NCBI GenBank assembly: GCA_964423575.1
Contig: CAYRFF010000037.1
Coordinates: forward strand, 1-31,860
Length of the DNA stretch: 31,860 nt
Reading direction: 5' to 3'
Source of the DNA: CAYRFF01 sp964423575
GTDB lineage: Bacteria > Bacteroidota > Bacteroidia > Chitinophagales > Saprospiraceae
A program made the position numbers and the translations under genes. Below the pieces are notes generated by a model that was not told where the DNA came from, made no database searches, and saw only the letters and a program-made list of their open reading frames with translations. Within the stretch, counting starts at the first letter, position 1, and the number at the start of each line of letters is the position of its first letter. Of the stretch, positions 22,995-31,860 are shown piece after piece.

Positions 22995-25900
22995 ATGGAT
23001 CATTTAATACGAAAGAGTAATTTATCGAAGTTAATCCTTTTTACAGGGATTATTTTATTCAGTATTCTAGGTGTACAATTTACACTCAATGCTGAGATTA
23101 CAACCGATAAAAGTGGAGCTGATGCAATCAGTTCAAACGGAGTAGCATGTATCGGTGGAATAAATATTTCCTTGGGAGCAGATGGGAAGCGCGCTTTGAC
23201 GCCTGATTTGTTCCTTATGGGAAGTGGATATGAGTATGATGATTTCATCGTCGTTCCATTACATCCGGCGGTGACTTCAGACACGGTTTATTGTGCGCAT
23301 GTCGGACTAGTCTTTTTCGTTGAAGTGATTGATTTAGTAAATAATAACCGATGTACTTCGGAGGTTACAGTCTGCGATGATCTTGTTCCATGGATAAATT
23401 GCGAAGATGTCGAGTTGGAATGCTATGAAAGCACCGATATTGATTTTGGTGCATTTCCTGAGATTTACTTGGCTGGAGCCGGGGATAACTGTACAGACAG
23501 CGCTGATTTAGACATAAGATTTGATGTCATGTTTCGCGGTCCACTTAATTGCTCAGATCCTAATTATTCCTATAGAGTTATCGGAAAATGGACAGTAACG
23601 GATGAGAGCGGCAACTCGTCATTCTGTATTCAGACTTTTAACTATAAGCGTCTAAGCGTTGATGATGTTGATTTTCCTGCTGATATTACAATACAATGCG
23701 GAGTTGATGAACCGGATACATCCATTACCGGAGTTCCTACATATAAAGGACATAGATTAACCGGAGTGTGCTGTATAATGCCAATTATGGAAGATTACGT
23801 AATGCCCTTGATGTGCGGTGACCAGAAGAGAATTGAAAGAACATGGACCTTATATGAGACCTGCCCACCATATACTTCAGTACAACACACACAAATAATA
23901 TGGGTGAAAGATACAACTCCGCCGGCACTAAGCTGTCCGACGGATTTTACTCTTAGTACAGATCCCGGTAAATGTTCGACTGATTTTACCATAATTATAC
24001 CGGAAGCAGAAGAAGATTGCGTAGACCCTGCTGACTTGGAATATAGCGTTTATGTAGATGGAATTAAGGTAACAGCTGATGTTGTTAATTTATTAGAAGG
24101 AGAACATGAAATAACTGTTCATGTCAAAAATCCATGTAACTGGAAAGTATCAAGCTGCACTTATCTTGTTACAGTGGTGGACAATGAACCACCGACTTTG
24201 GTTTGTAGACAAGGTGTTGGAATTTCCCTTGGTGCAGATGGAACTCTGGAAATTCCGGTTACAACCATTTCAAATACCTATAATGATAATTGTGGAATCG
24301 CTGAAATTAAGGCACGACGCCTTACTGAAGGATGTGGATTTGATGGAACAGAAGATCCATCTGATATACTTACTTTCTGTTGTGACGATGTAGGTAAAGT
24401 AATTCAAGTAGAGTTCTTTGCCTGGGATCACAATGGCAATGTTAACTCCTGTATAGGTACAATTGAAATAGAAGATAATGTAGACCCGGTTGTGGACTTC
24501 TGTCCTGAGGATCGCACAATTACATGTGATGACATTGCTGATTTGTCCATTTATGGAGAAGCTACTTTCTCTGATAATTGTGGTGTAGTTTCAGTAGATT
24601 ATGAAGAAGAAGTGGATTTGGATAATTGCTCAGTAGGAACAATTACAAGGACATGGACCGCTTATGATGCACAAGGAAACTCCGCAGTATGCACACAAGT
24701 GTTACAGGTAGAATATGGTGCAGGTTTTGACGAGTCGGATATAGACTTTCCGGAAGATATTACACTTGAAATCTGTAATGTGGATTTAAATGATCTTGAC
24801 ATTACTGGCCAGGTAGTAGTCAATTACAATGGCTGTAATAAGTATGAGATAGATTATACTGATACTGAATTACCAATGGCTGCATGTATCGAAATTATCA
24901 GAGAATTTGTAGTTACAGATATATGTACCTCCGAGGAATACAGACATGAACAAAGTATTCTTGTCTTAAATTATGACAGCCCTGATTTGGCTGTTCCTGC
25001 AGATGAAACAGTTTATACTAGTGCGGATGAGTGCGAAGTATATCTGGAATTAACTCCTGCACAGGTTTCTGATTGTTCCCCCGGAGCCATAATAGAGAAT
25101 GATTTAACAAATGGTGGAGCAGAGGTGAATTTTGCCTTTCCAATAGGAGAGACAGTCATAACATATACAGCAACAGATGCCTGTGGCCATGTGAGTCAGG
25201 GTACTACTTCAATAGTAGTTATTGACACTTTCCCACCGGTCATTGATTGTCCGGATGATTTTACAGTTGATAATGATCCGGGTGAATGTGGAGCCAATGT
25301 AACAGTTCCACTACCTGAAATAGATAATATCTGTGGAACAGACAGTATATATAATAATCGAACTGGAGCCGGAGCGGCGAGCGACTATTATGAAATAGGA
25401 GAGTGGGTCATAACATATTACGCGGTTGATTTAAGCGGAAATGTTGATTCTTGTACTGTAACCATCACTGTTGAAGATACAGAGGCTCCTGTAGTAAGTT
25501 GCCCTGATTCAGAGGAGGATATTTATGTAGATGAGTACTGTAATTATGTAATTCCTGACTATTTGAGTGCATTAAATCCAATGGACAACTGTACTCCATC
25601 AGGAGAGATTCAGCTAAGTCAAACCCCAGAAGCGGGTGAATCGGTAAGTGGTGACACTGTTGTAGTAATTACAGCAGTAGATGGCGCCGGAAATATAACT
25701 ACTTGTGAAGTAGCTATAACAGCAATTGATACTATAGCTCCTGTAATTACGGGACCGGACACAGTCTATGTTGACCTATATAGCGATTGCGCGTACCTTG
25801 TGCCTGATGTAATCACGGGCAGATTTGTCGATGAGAACTGCGAACTTGAAAGCGTAGTCCAGACACCAACCGCGGGCGATGAAAGAGAATATGATGCTGA

Positions 25901-28900
25901 CGAAGAAGTAATAATTACAATCGTAGCTACAGATGTGAGCGGTAATACCGATGAAAAGGATATCACTGTAATATTTACCTATTCGGGGCCCATTACTATA
26001 GAATGCCCCGGTAATATCACGGTTGAAAATGCTCCTGGAGAATGCCGAGCTATGGTAACCGTAGGAGATCCTGTGTTAGGAGGTATCTGTGGAAATTATA
26101 CGATTAGCAATGATTTTAATAATGAAACAAATGCCAGCGGTTACTATAATGTAGGAACAACAATAGTAACATACACAGTTGTAGATGATTTTGGCAATGA
26201 AGCAGAATGTAGCTTTATGGTTACCGTAATCGACAGTGAGAAGCCAACAGTGACATGTCCTGATTCAGAGATGGACATCTATGTTAATGAGGATTGTGAA
26301 TATGAGGTGCCAGACTTTTTGGCTAACTTAAACCCAACGGACAATTGTACTGCATCCGGCGAAATAGAGCTAAGCCAGACGCCTGAAGCCGGTGACTGGA
26401 TAAGTGGAGATGTTACAGTAGTAATTACGGCAGTTGATAGCTCTGGAAACACAACTACTTGTGAAGTAGCTATAACAGCAATTGATACTATAGCTCCTGT
26501 AATTACGGGACCGGACACAGTCTATGTTGACCTATATAGCGATTGCGCGTACCTTGTGCCTGATGTAATCACGGGCAGATTTGTCGATGAGAACTGCGAA
26601 CTTGAAAGCGTAGTCCAGACACCAACCGCGGGCGATGAAAGAGAATATGATGCTGACGAAGAAGTAATAATTACAATCGTAGCTACAGATGTGAGCGGTA
26701 ATACCGATGAAAAGGATATCACTGTAATATTTACCTATTCGGGGCCCATTACTATAGAATGCCCCGGTAATATCACGGTTGAAAATGCTCCTGGAGAATG
26801 CCGAGCTATGGTAACCGTAGGAGATCCTGTGTTAGGAGGTATCTGTGGAAATTATACGATTAGCAATGATTTTAATAATGAAACAAATGCCAGCGGTTAC
26901 TATAATGTAGGAACAACAATAGTAACATACACAGTTGTAGATGATTTTGGCAATGAAGCAGAATGTAGCTTTATGGTTACCGTAATCGACAGTGAGAAGC
27001 CAACAGTGACATGTCCTGATTCAGAGATGGACATCTATGTGAATGAGGATTGTGAATATGAGGTTCCAGACTTTTTGGGGAATTTAAATCCACAGGACAA
27101 TTGTACTCCATCAGGCGAAATACAGCTAAGTCAGATACCTGAAGCCGGAGACTGGATAAGTGGTGATGTTATAGTAGTAATAACCGCAGTTGATAGTTCC
27201 GGAAACGCCACTACTTGCGAGGTAGCAATAACTGCAATTGATACTATTGCTCCTGTAATTGCGGGTCCGGACACAGTCTATGTTGCCCTGTATAGCGATT
27301 GTGCATACCTCGTGCCTGACGTAATCACTGGTAGATTTATAGAAGAGAATTGTGCACTTGAAAGCGTAGTCCAGACTCCTGCGGCGGGTGATGAAAGAGA
27401 ATATGATGTTGACGAAGAAGTAATAATTACAATCGTCGCAACAGATGTGAGCGGTAATACCGATGAAAAAGATATCACAGTAATATTTACTTATTCAGGG
27501 CCAATTACCATAGACTGTCCTGGAGACATTACAGTAGAAAACGATCCGGGCGAATGTGGCACGGAAGTGACGATTGGTGAACCTGTTGTGGGTGGAATAT
27601 GTGGAAACTATACAATTAGTAATAGTTATAATAGCACTACTAATGCAAGTGATTATTATGAAGTAGGCACGAGAACAGTAACATTTACCGTTGTAGATGA
27701 CTTTGGCAATGAAGCGGAATGTAGCTTTACCGTTACAGTTGTAGATGCCGAGGCTCCTGAATTAAGTGGGCCAGCAGAAATCACTGTAGAATTAAATGAA
27801 AACTGTGAATATGAAGTACCTAATGTTATCGGTCTGGTAAGTGCAGATGATAATTGCGCTATCGATACAATAATACAAACTCCAGAGGCAGGCGGAATAA
27901 TTCCGTCTACCGGTGGTCCACAAAGTATTACAGTTACAGCAACTGATATATATGGAAATTCAACTACCATAGAAATTAATCTGGATTTTGAAGAATTAGT
28001 TCCTCCGGTTATTGTCTGCCCTGCAGATATTACGGTAGAAATTGAAGGAGAAAATGTATGTGAAGGATTTGTAGAAGTACCACTTCCTGCTATAATTGAG
28101 TCTTGCAGTGATGTTACCATTACTAATGATTATACATCAGGAGAGTCTGCAACGGGGTATTATGAAATAGGAGAAACAACGGTAACTTACTACGTTGAAA
28201 ATGCTTCAGGACTAGTAGCAGAATGTACGGTCAAGATAACTGTAGTGAAGACAGATCCTTTAATCATAGTTTGTCCTGCAGACCAGGTATTATATGTCAA
28301 TGAAAACTGTGTAGCTACAGTACCTGACTATACAGGATTAGCAGACATTGTGAGCTGTGAAGTATATACGGACGTGACAATAAGCCAGACTCCGGCACCG
28401 GGGACTGTAATTAATAATGATGTAAGTGTTCAGTTGACAGCTAGTAGACCTGGCATGACAGCCAGCTGTGAATTCTGGATTACCCTTGTGGATACAATAC
28501 CACCGGTAGTGACCGGTCCAGATACGATAACAGTACAACTTGATGAAGACTGTACTTTCCGTGTACCTAGTGTAATTGATTATCTGACAAGCTGGGATAA
28601 TTGCGGTGCTGTTAACATAGTGCAGTCTCCTGATGTAGGTGACTTACTTTCATATCCTGCTGATCAAGATTTGAATATACATATCGTGATAACAGATGGC
28701 AGCGGGAATACCAATGACTTTACTATGGTATTACATGCGATCGACACGATAGCACCTGTAATTGTCTGCCCTGCAGATATTACGGTAAATAACGATGCGG
28801 GAGAGTGTGGTGCTTATGTTGAAGTTGATTTGCCTGAAACAGATAATATCTGTGGTGATGATATAATCAGCAATAGCTTTACCAGTACAGAAAGTGCAAG

Positions 28901-31860
28901 CGGGATCTATCCTGTAGGTGTAACAGAAGTGACTTATTATGTAGAGGATGCATTTGGTAATGTATCTACATGTACGGTAACAGTTACGGTTCTTGATATG
29001 GAAGCTCCGGTTGTTGCTTGTCCTGATACAGAGATGGATATCTATGTTGATGCAAATTGTGTGTATGAGATTCCTGATTTCCTAACAGATTTGGAAGTAA
29101 GTGATAATTGTGGAACGGGAACACTGGAAATGATACAAACACCTACTGCTGGTAGTACTGCAAGTGGAAACACAACTGTAGTTATTACAGTGACAGATGC
29201 TTCGGGTAATACAACAAGCTGCGAAGTAGAGATAACCGCTATAGATACTATAGCTCCGATTGTTGACGCTCCATCCAGTCTTGATGTAATTCTGAATGAG
29301 GATTGTGAATATGTAGTTCCGAATGCAGAAGACTATCTGGTGTATTCAGATAATTGTGATGATCCGGTTGTAAACCAGACTCCTGCAGCAGGAGAATTAA
29401 TAGCGCACACTGTTCTTCCGCATAAGATATATGTGACAGTAACAGATGAGTCCGGGAATGCGACAAATGTAGAGATAGACTTGAATCTTATCGATACGAT
29501 AGCTCCTGTGATAATTTGTCCTGATGATATTACCATTACATTAATCGGTAGTGAATGTGAAGCAGATGTGAGCATTCCACTTCCTGAGGTAATAGATGCT
29601 TGTGGGGTACAGTCATATTATAACAGTTATACAGGAACCGAAGATGCATCCGGAATTTACCCAATAGGTGTAACCGAAATAGAATACTATGTCATCAATA
29701 GTTATGGCCTGACGGATACCTGTGAGTTTACAGTGACTGTAATTAAGGAGAATCCATTAGTAATAGAATGCCCTGCTGAGCAGGTGTTGTATGTCAATGA
29801 AAACTGTGTAGCCACAGTGCCAGATTATACCGGATTGGCTGATATTATCAGTTGTGAAGTATATACGGATGTGACAATAAGCCAAACTCCGGCACCCGGG
29901 ACCGTAATTAATAATGATGTAAGTGTTCAGTTGACAGCCAGCAGACCTGGAATGACAGCCAGCTGTGAGTTTTGGATTACCCTGGTGGATACAATACCAC
30001 CGGTAGTGACCGGTCCAGATACGATAACAGTACAACTTGATGAAGACTGTACATTCCGTGTACCTAGTGTATACGATTATCTGACAAGCTGGGATAACTG
30101 CGGTACTGTACTATTAGATCAGTCCCCTGATGTAGGCGATTTGCTTTCATATCCTGCTGATCAAGATTTGAATATACACGTAGTGATAACAGATGGCAGC
30201 GGGAATACCAATGACTTTACTATGGTATTACATGCGATCGACACGATAGCACCTGTAATTGTCTGCCCTGCAGATATTACGGTAAATAACGATGCGGGAG
30301 AGTGTGGTGCTTATGTTGAAGTTGATTTGCCTGAAACAGATAATATCTGTGGTGATGATATAATCAGCAATAGCTTTACCAGTACAGAAAGTGCAAGCGG
30401 GATCTATCCTGTAGGTGTAACAGAAGTGACTTATTATGTAGAGGATGCATTTGGTAATGTATCCACATGTACAGTAACTGTTACGGTATTGGATACAGAA
30501 GCACCGGCTGTTACATGTCCTGATGCAGAGATGGACATCTATGTCGATGCAAATTGTGTGTATGAGATTCCTGATTTCCTAACAGATTTTGAAGTAAGTG
30601 ATAATTGCGGAACCGGAACTCTGGAAATAACACAAATACCTACAGCCGGTAGTACTGCAAGTGGAAACACAACTGTAGTTATTACAGTGACAGATGCAAG
30701 TGGAAACACAACAAGTTGTGAAGTAGAGATAACCGCTATAGATACTATAGCTCCGATTGTTGACGCTCCATCCAGTCTTGATGTAATTCTGAATGAGGAT
30801 TGTGAATATGTAGTTCCGAATGCAGAAGACTATCTGGTGTATTCAGATAATTGTGATGATCCGGTTGTAAACCAGACTCCTGCAGCAGGAGAATTAATAG
30901 CGCACACTGTTCTTCCGCATAAGATATATGTGACAGTAACAGATGAGTCCGGGAATGCGACAAATGTAGAGATAGACTTGAATCTTATCGATACGATAGC
31001 TCCTGTGATAATTTGTCCTGATGATATTACCATTACATTAATCGGTAGTGAATGTGAAGCAGATGTGAGCATTTCACTTCCTGAAGTTGGCGATGCATGT
31101 GGTATCCAAACTTTTTATAATGATTATACAGGAGGTGAAGATGCATCCGGTATTTATCCGATTGGTGTAACCGAAGTGAAATACTATGCCATTAATAGTT
31201 ATGGTCTGATGGACTCTTGTGAATTTACAGTGACTGTAATCAAGGAGAATCCATTAGTAATAGAATGTCCAGCCGAGCAAGTGTTGTATGTAAATGAAAA
31301 CTGTGTAGCCACAGTGCCTGATTATACCGGATTGGCTGATATTATCAGTTGTGAAGTATATACGGATGTGACAATAAGCCAAACTCCGGCACCCGGGACC
31401 GTAATTAATAATGATGTAAGTGTTCAGTTGACAGCCAGCAGACCTGGAATGACAGCCAGCTGTGAGTTTTGGATTACCCTGGTGGATACAATACCACCGG
31501 TAGTGACCGGTCCAGATACGATAACAGTACAACTTGATGAAGACTGTACATTCCGTGTACCTAGTGTATACGATTATCTGACAAGCTGGGATAACTGCGG
31601 TACTGTACTATTAGATCAGTCCCCTGATGTAGGTGATTTGCTTTCATACCCTGCTGATCAAGATCTGAATATACATGTCGTGATAACAGATGGTAGCGGC
31701 AATACCAGTGACTTTACTATGGTATTACATGCGATCGACACGATAGCGCCTGTAATTGTCTGCCCTGCAGATATTACGGTAAATAACGATGCGGGAGAAT
31801 GCGGTGCTTATGTTGAAGTTGATTTGCCTGAAACGGATAATATCTGTGGTGATGATATCA
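22995..31860 (+). CDS. Giant secreted HYR-repeat protein, 3' end outside window
   Basis: An open frame of 2955 codons runs from the ATG at 22995 to the window edge without a stop. Residues 1-33 are a signal peptide (hydrophobic 13-31, then NAE). An N-terminal region without clear repeats reaches about residue 305. From DTTPPALSCP (306) on, about 32 HYR-like immunoglobulin-fold modules of roughly 84 residues follow, each with a start like APVxxCP, a central DNC and a strand like VxxTATDxxGN. From about residue 832 the modules alternate in three types: A (CPDSExDIYV), B (GPDTVYV) and C (CPxDITVxNDPGEC). Conserved cysteines in the modules suggest disulfides and an extracellular place. Such proteins in Bacteroidota are usually exported by the type IX system through a C-terminal domain, which is not visible here. 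Adhesion or surface coating is inference. Confidence 0.9.
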   Translation, partial: MDHLIRKSNLSKLILFTGIILFSILGVQFTLNAEITTDKSGADAISSNGVACIGGINISLGADGKRALTPDLFLMGSGYEYDDFIVVPLHPAVTSDTVYCAHVGLVFFVEVIDLVNNNRCTSEVTVCDDLVPWINCEDVELECYESTDIDFGAFPEIYLAGAGDNCTDSADLDIRFDVMFRGPLNCSDPNYSYRVIGKWTVTDESGNSSFCIQTFNYKRLSVDDVDFPADITIQCGVDEPDTSITGVPTYKGHRLTGVCCIMPIMEDYVMPLMCGDQKRIERTWTLYETCPPYTSVQHTQIIWVKDTTPPALSCPTDFTLSTDPGKCSTDFTIIIPEAEEDCVDPADLEYSVYVDGIKVTADVVNLLEGEHEITVHVKNPCNWKVSSCTYLVTVVDNEPPTLVCRQGVGISLGADGTLEIPVTTISNTYNDNCGIAEIKARRLTEGCGFDGTEDPSDILTFCCDDVGKVIQVEFFAWDHNGNVNSCIGTIEIEDNVDPVVDFCPEDRTITCDDIADLSIYGEATFSDNCGVVSVDYEEEVDLDNCSVGTITRTWTAYDAQGNSAVCTQVLQVEYGAGFDESDIDFPEDITLEICNVDLNDLDITGQVVVNYNGCNKYEIDYTDTELPMAACIEIIREFVVTDICTSEEYRHEQSILVLNYDSPDLAVPADETVYTSADECEVYLELTPAQVSDCSPGAIIENDLTNGGAEVNFAFPIGETVITYTATDACGHVSQGTTSIVVIDTFPPVIDCPDDFTVDNDPGECGANVTVPLPEIDNICGTDSIYNNRTGAGAASDYYEIGEWVITYYAVDLSGNVDSCTVTITVEDTEAPVVSCPDSEEDIYVDEYCNYVIPDYLSALNPMDNCTPSGEIQLSQTPEAGESVSGDTVVVITAVDGAGNITTCEVAITAIDTIAPVITGPDTVYVDLYSDCAYLVPDVITGRFVDENCELESVVQTPTAGDEREYDADEEVIITIVATDVSGNTDEKDITVIFTYSGPITIECPGNITVENAPGECRAMVTVGDPVLGGICGNYTISNDFNNETNASGYYNVGTTIVTYTVVDDFGNEAECSFMVTVIDSEKPTVTCPDSEMDIYVNEDCEYEVPDFLANLNPTDNCTASGEIELSQTPEAGDWISGDVTVVITAVDSSGNTTTCEVAITAIDTIAPVITGPDTVYVDLYSDCAYLVPDVITGRFVDENCELESVVQTPTAGDEREYDADEEVIITIVATDVSGNTDEKDITVIFTYSGPITIECPGNITVENAPGECRAMVTVGDPVLGGICGNYTISNDFNNETNASGYYNVGTTIVTYTVVDDFGNEAECSFMVTVIDSEKPTVTCPDSEMDIYVNEDCEYEVPDFLGNLNPQDNCTPSGEIQLSQIPEAGDWISGDVIVVITAVDSSGNATTCEVAITAIDTIAPVIAGPDTVYVALYSDCAYLVPDVITGRFIEENCALESVVQTPAAGDEREYDVDEEVIITIVATDVSGNTDEKDITVIFTYSGPITIDCPGDITVENDPGECGTEVTIGEPVVGGICGNYTISNSYNSTTNASDYYEVGTRTVTFTVVDDFGNEAECSFTVTVVDAEAPELSGPAEITVELNENCEYEVPNVIGLVSADDNCAIDTIIQTPEAGGIIPSTGGPQSITVTATDIYGNSTTIEINLDFEELVPPVIVCPADITVEIEGENVCEGFVEVPLPAIIESCSDVTITNDYTSGESATGYYEIGETTVTYYVENASGLVAECTVKITVVKTDPLIIVCPADQVLYVNENCVATVPDYTGLADIVSCEVYTDVTISQTPAPGTVINNDVSVQLTASRPGMTASCEFWITLVDTIPPVVTGPDTITVQLDEDCTFRVPSVIDYLTSWDNCGAVNIVQSPDVGDLLSYPADQDLNIHIVITDGSGNTNDFTMVLHAIDTIAPVIVCPADITVNNDAGECGAYVEVDLPETDNICGDDIISNSFTSTESASGIYPVGVTEVTYYVEDAFGNVSTCTVTVTVLDMEAPVVACPDTEMDIYVDANCVYEIPDFLTDLEVSDNCGTGTLEMIQTPTAGSTASGNTTVVITVTDASGNTTSCEVEITAIDTIAPIVDAPSSLDVILNEDCEYVVPNAEDYLVYSDNCDDPVVNQTPAAGELIAHTVLPHKIYVTVTDESGNATNVEIDLNLIDTIAPVIICPDDITITLIGSECEADVSIPLPEVIDACGVQSYYNSYTGTEDASGIYPIGVTEIEYYVINSYGLTDTCEFTVTVIKENPLVIECPAEQVLYVNENCVATVPDYTGLADIISCEVYTDVTISQTPAPGTVINNDVSVQLTASRPGMTASCEFWITLVDTIPPVVTGPDTITVQLDEDCTFRVPSVYDYLTSWDNCGTVLLDQSPDVGDLLSYPADQDLNIHVVITDGSGNTNDFTMVLHAIDTIAPVIVCPADITVNNDAGECGAYVEVDLPETDNICGDDIISNSFTSTESASGIYPVGVTEVTYYVEDAFGNVSTCTVTVTVLDTEAPAVTCPDAEMDIYVDANCVYEIPDFLTDFEVSDNCGTGTLEITQIPTAGSTASGNTTVVITVTDASGNTTSCEVEITAIDTIAPIVDAPSSLDVILNEDCEYVVPNAEDYLVYSDNCDDPVVNQTPAAGELIAHTVLPHKIYVTVTDESGNATNVEIDLNLIDTIAPVIICPDDITITLIGSECEADVSISLPEVGDACGIQTFYNDYTGGEDASGIYPIGVTEVKYYAINSYGLMDSCEFTVTVIKENPLVIECPAEQVLYVNENCVATVPDYTGLADIISCEVYTDVTISQTPAPGTVINNDVSVQLTASRPGMTASCEFWITLVDTIPPVVTGPDTITVQLDEDCTFRVPSVYDYLTSWDNCGTVLLDQSPDVGDLLSYPADQDLNIHVVITDGSGNTSDFTMVLHAIDTIAPVIVCPADITVNNDAGECGAYVEVDLPETDNICGDDI
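25482..27749 (+). repeat. Three tandem 756-bp repeats (A-B-C module triplets)
   Basis: Units start at 25482, 26238 and 26994, each 252 codons and containing one A, one B and one C module. Units 1 and 2 are identical over 588 bp offset by exactly 756 (25697-26284 and 26453-27040). Unit 3 is close to the others over its first two thirds and diverges in the C module. Confidence 0.9.
28250..31860 (+). repeat. Tandem 1497-bp repeats (six-module blocks), third copy cut by window edge
   Basis: A 499-codon block of six HYR modules is repeated at an exact offset of 1497 bp. Copy 1 begins near 28250, copy 2 near 29747 and copy 3 near 31244. Identity is mosaic: 29223-29576 equals 30720-31073, and 29823-30136 equals 31320-31633, while intervening segments differ at several positions. 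Confidence 0.88.

Noticed and set aside
27656..28120. 154-codon minus-strand open frame and many similar ones within 25700-31600
   Set aside because: They lie antisense to the giant HYR gene and recur with its DNA repeats. Their products are Ser/Thr/Ile-rich shadows without start signals or domains.
25482..31860. Regular repeats considered as a CRISPR array or satellite DNA
   Set aside because: The repeats keep one open reading frame, have 252- and 499-codon periods and encode HYR modules, so they are coding tandem repeats.

Overview
The window reads as chromosomal DNA of a Bacteroidota bacterium, probably of the Saprospiria or a near relative. Supporting signs are -7 promoter boxes of the form TAnnTTTG, start codons without clear Shine-Dalgarno sequences, a TonB-dependent receptor with an N-terminal carboxypeptidase-regulatory-like domain, DUF4920 and SPOR proteins, and two very large secreted HYR-repeat proteins. 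No rRNA, tRNA, insertion sequence, CRISPR array or phage gene was recognised.

Layout. 1-1544 (minus): 5' part of a large secreted protein whose last visible residues enter an HYR module like those at the other end. 1772-3895: a lipoprotein, a DUF2249 protein, a DUF4920 protein and a DoxX protein, with a good terminator after doxX. 4103-7189: queA convergent with a rodA-SPOR pair (cell elongation). 7291-9002 (minus): a secreted protein of unknown function, split by a frameshift at a GGGTTTT site. 9401-15382 (plus): an apparent operon of a TonB-dependent receptor, a small membrane protein, a MATE exporter and an AsmA-like protein. 15392-17654 (minus): a lipid kinase overlapping mtaB. 17700-17795: an intergenic octamer repeat. 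17852-18388 (minus): dcd. 18530-20095 (plus): a folate cluster of a FolM/PTR1-like reductase, folB and folK. 20226-21738 (plus): peroxiredoxin, clpS and aat with overlapping ends. 21740-22255 (minus): a VOC protein. 22256-22994: an AT-rich leader ending in two strong hairpins. 22995-31860 (plus, running off the edge): a giant HYR-repeat protein.

The middle is mostly housekeeping: tRNA modification (queA, mtaB), cell-wall elongation (rodA), folate synthesis, nucleotide metabolism (dcd) and the N-end rule (clpS, aat). The unusual part is the giant protein. About 32 HYR-like modules of roughly 84 residues are arranged in an alternating A-B-C order, and triplets or hexets of modules have been duplicated as 756-bp and 1497-bp blocks. 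Some copies are identical at nucleotide level over 588 bp.

Other signals outside ordinary annotation are a 13-mer, GCCTTACGGCAAA, present four times with no near-variants found, the octamer array upstream of mtaB, a nested dyad upstream of the TonB receptor, and the branched leader in front of the giant gene. All calls come from reading the sequence; no database search was run.
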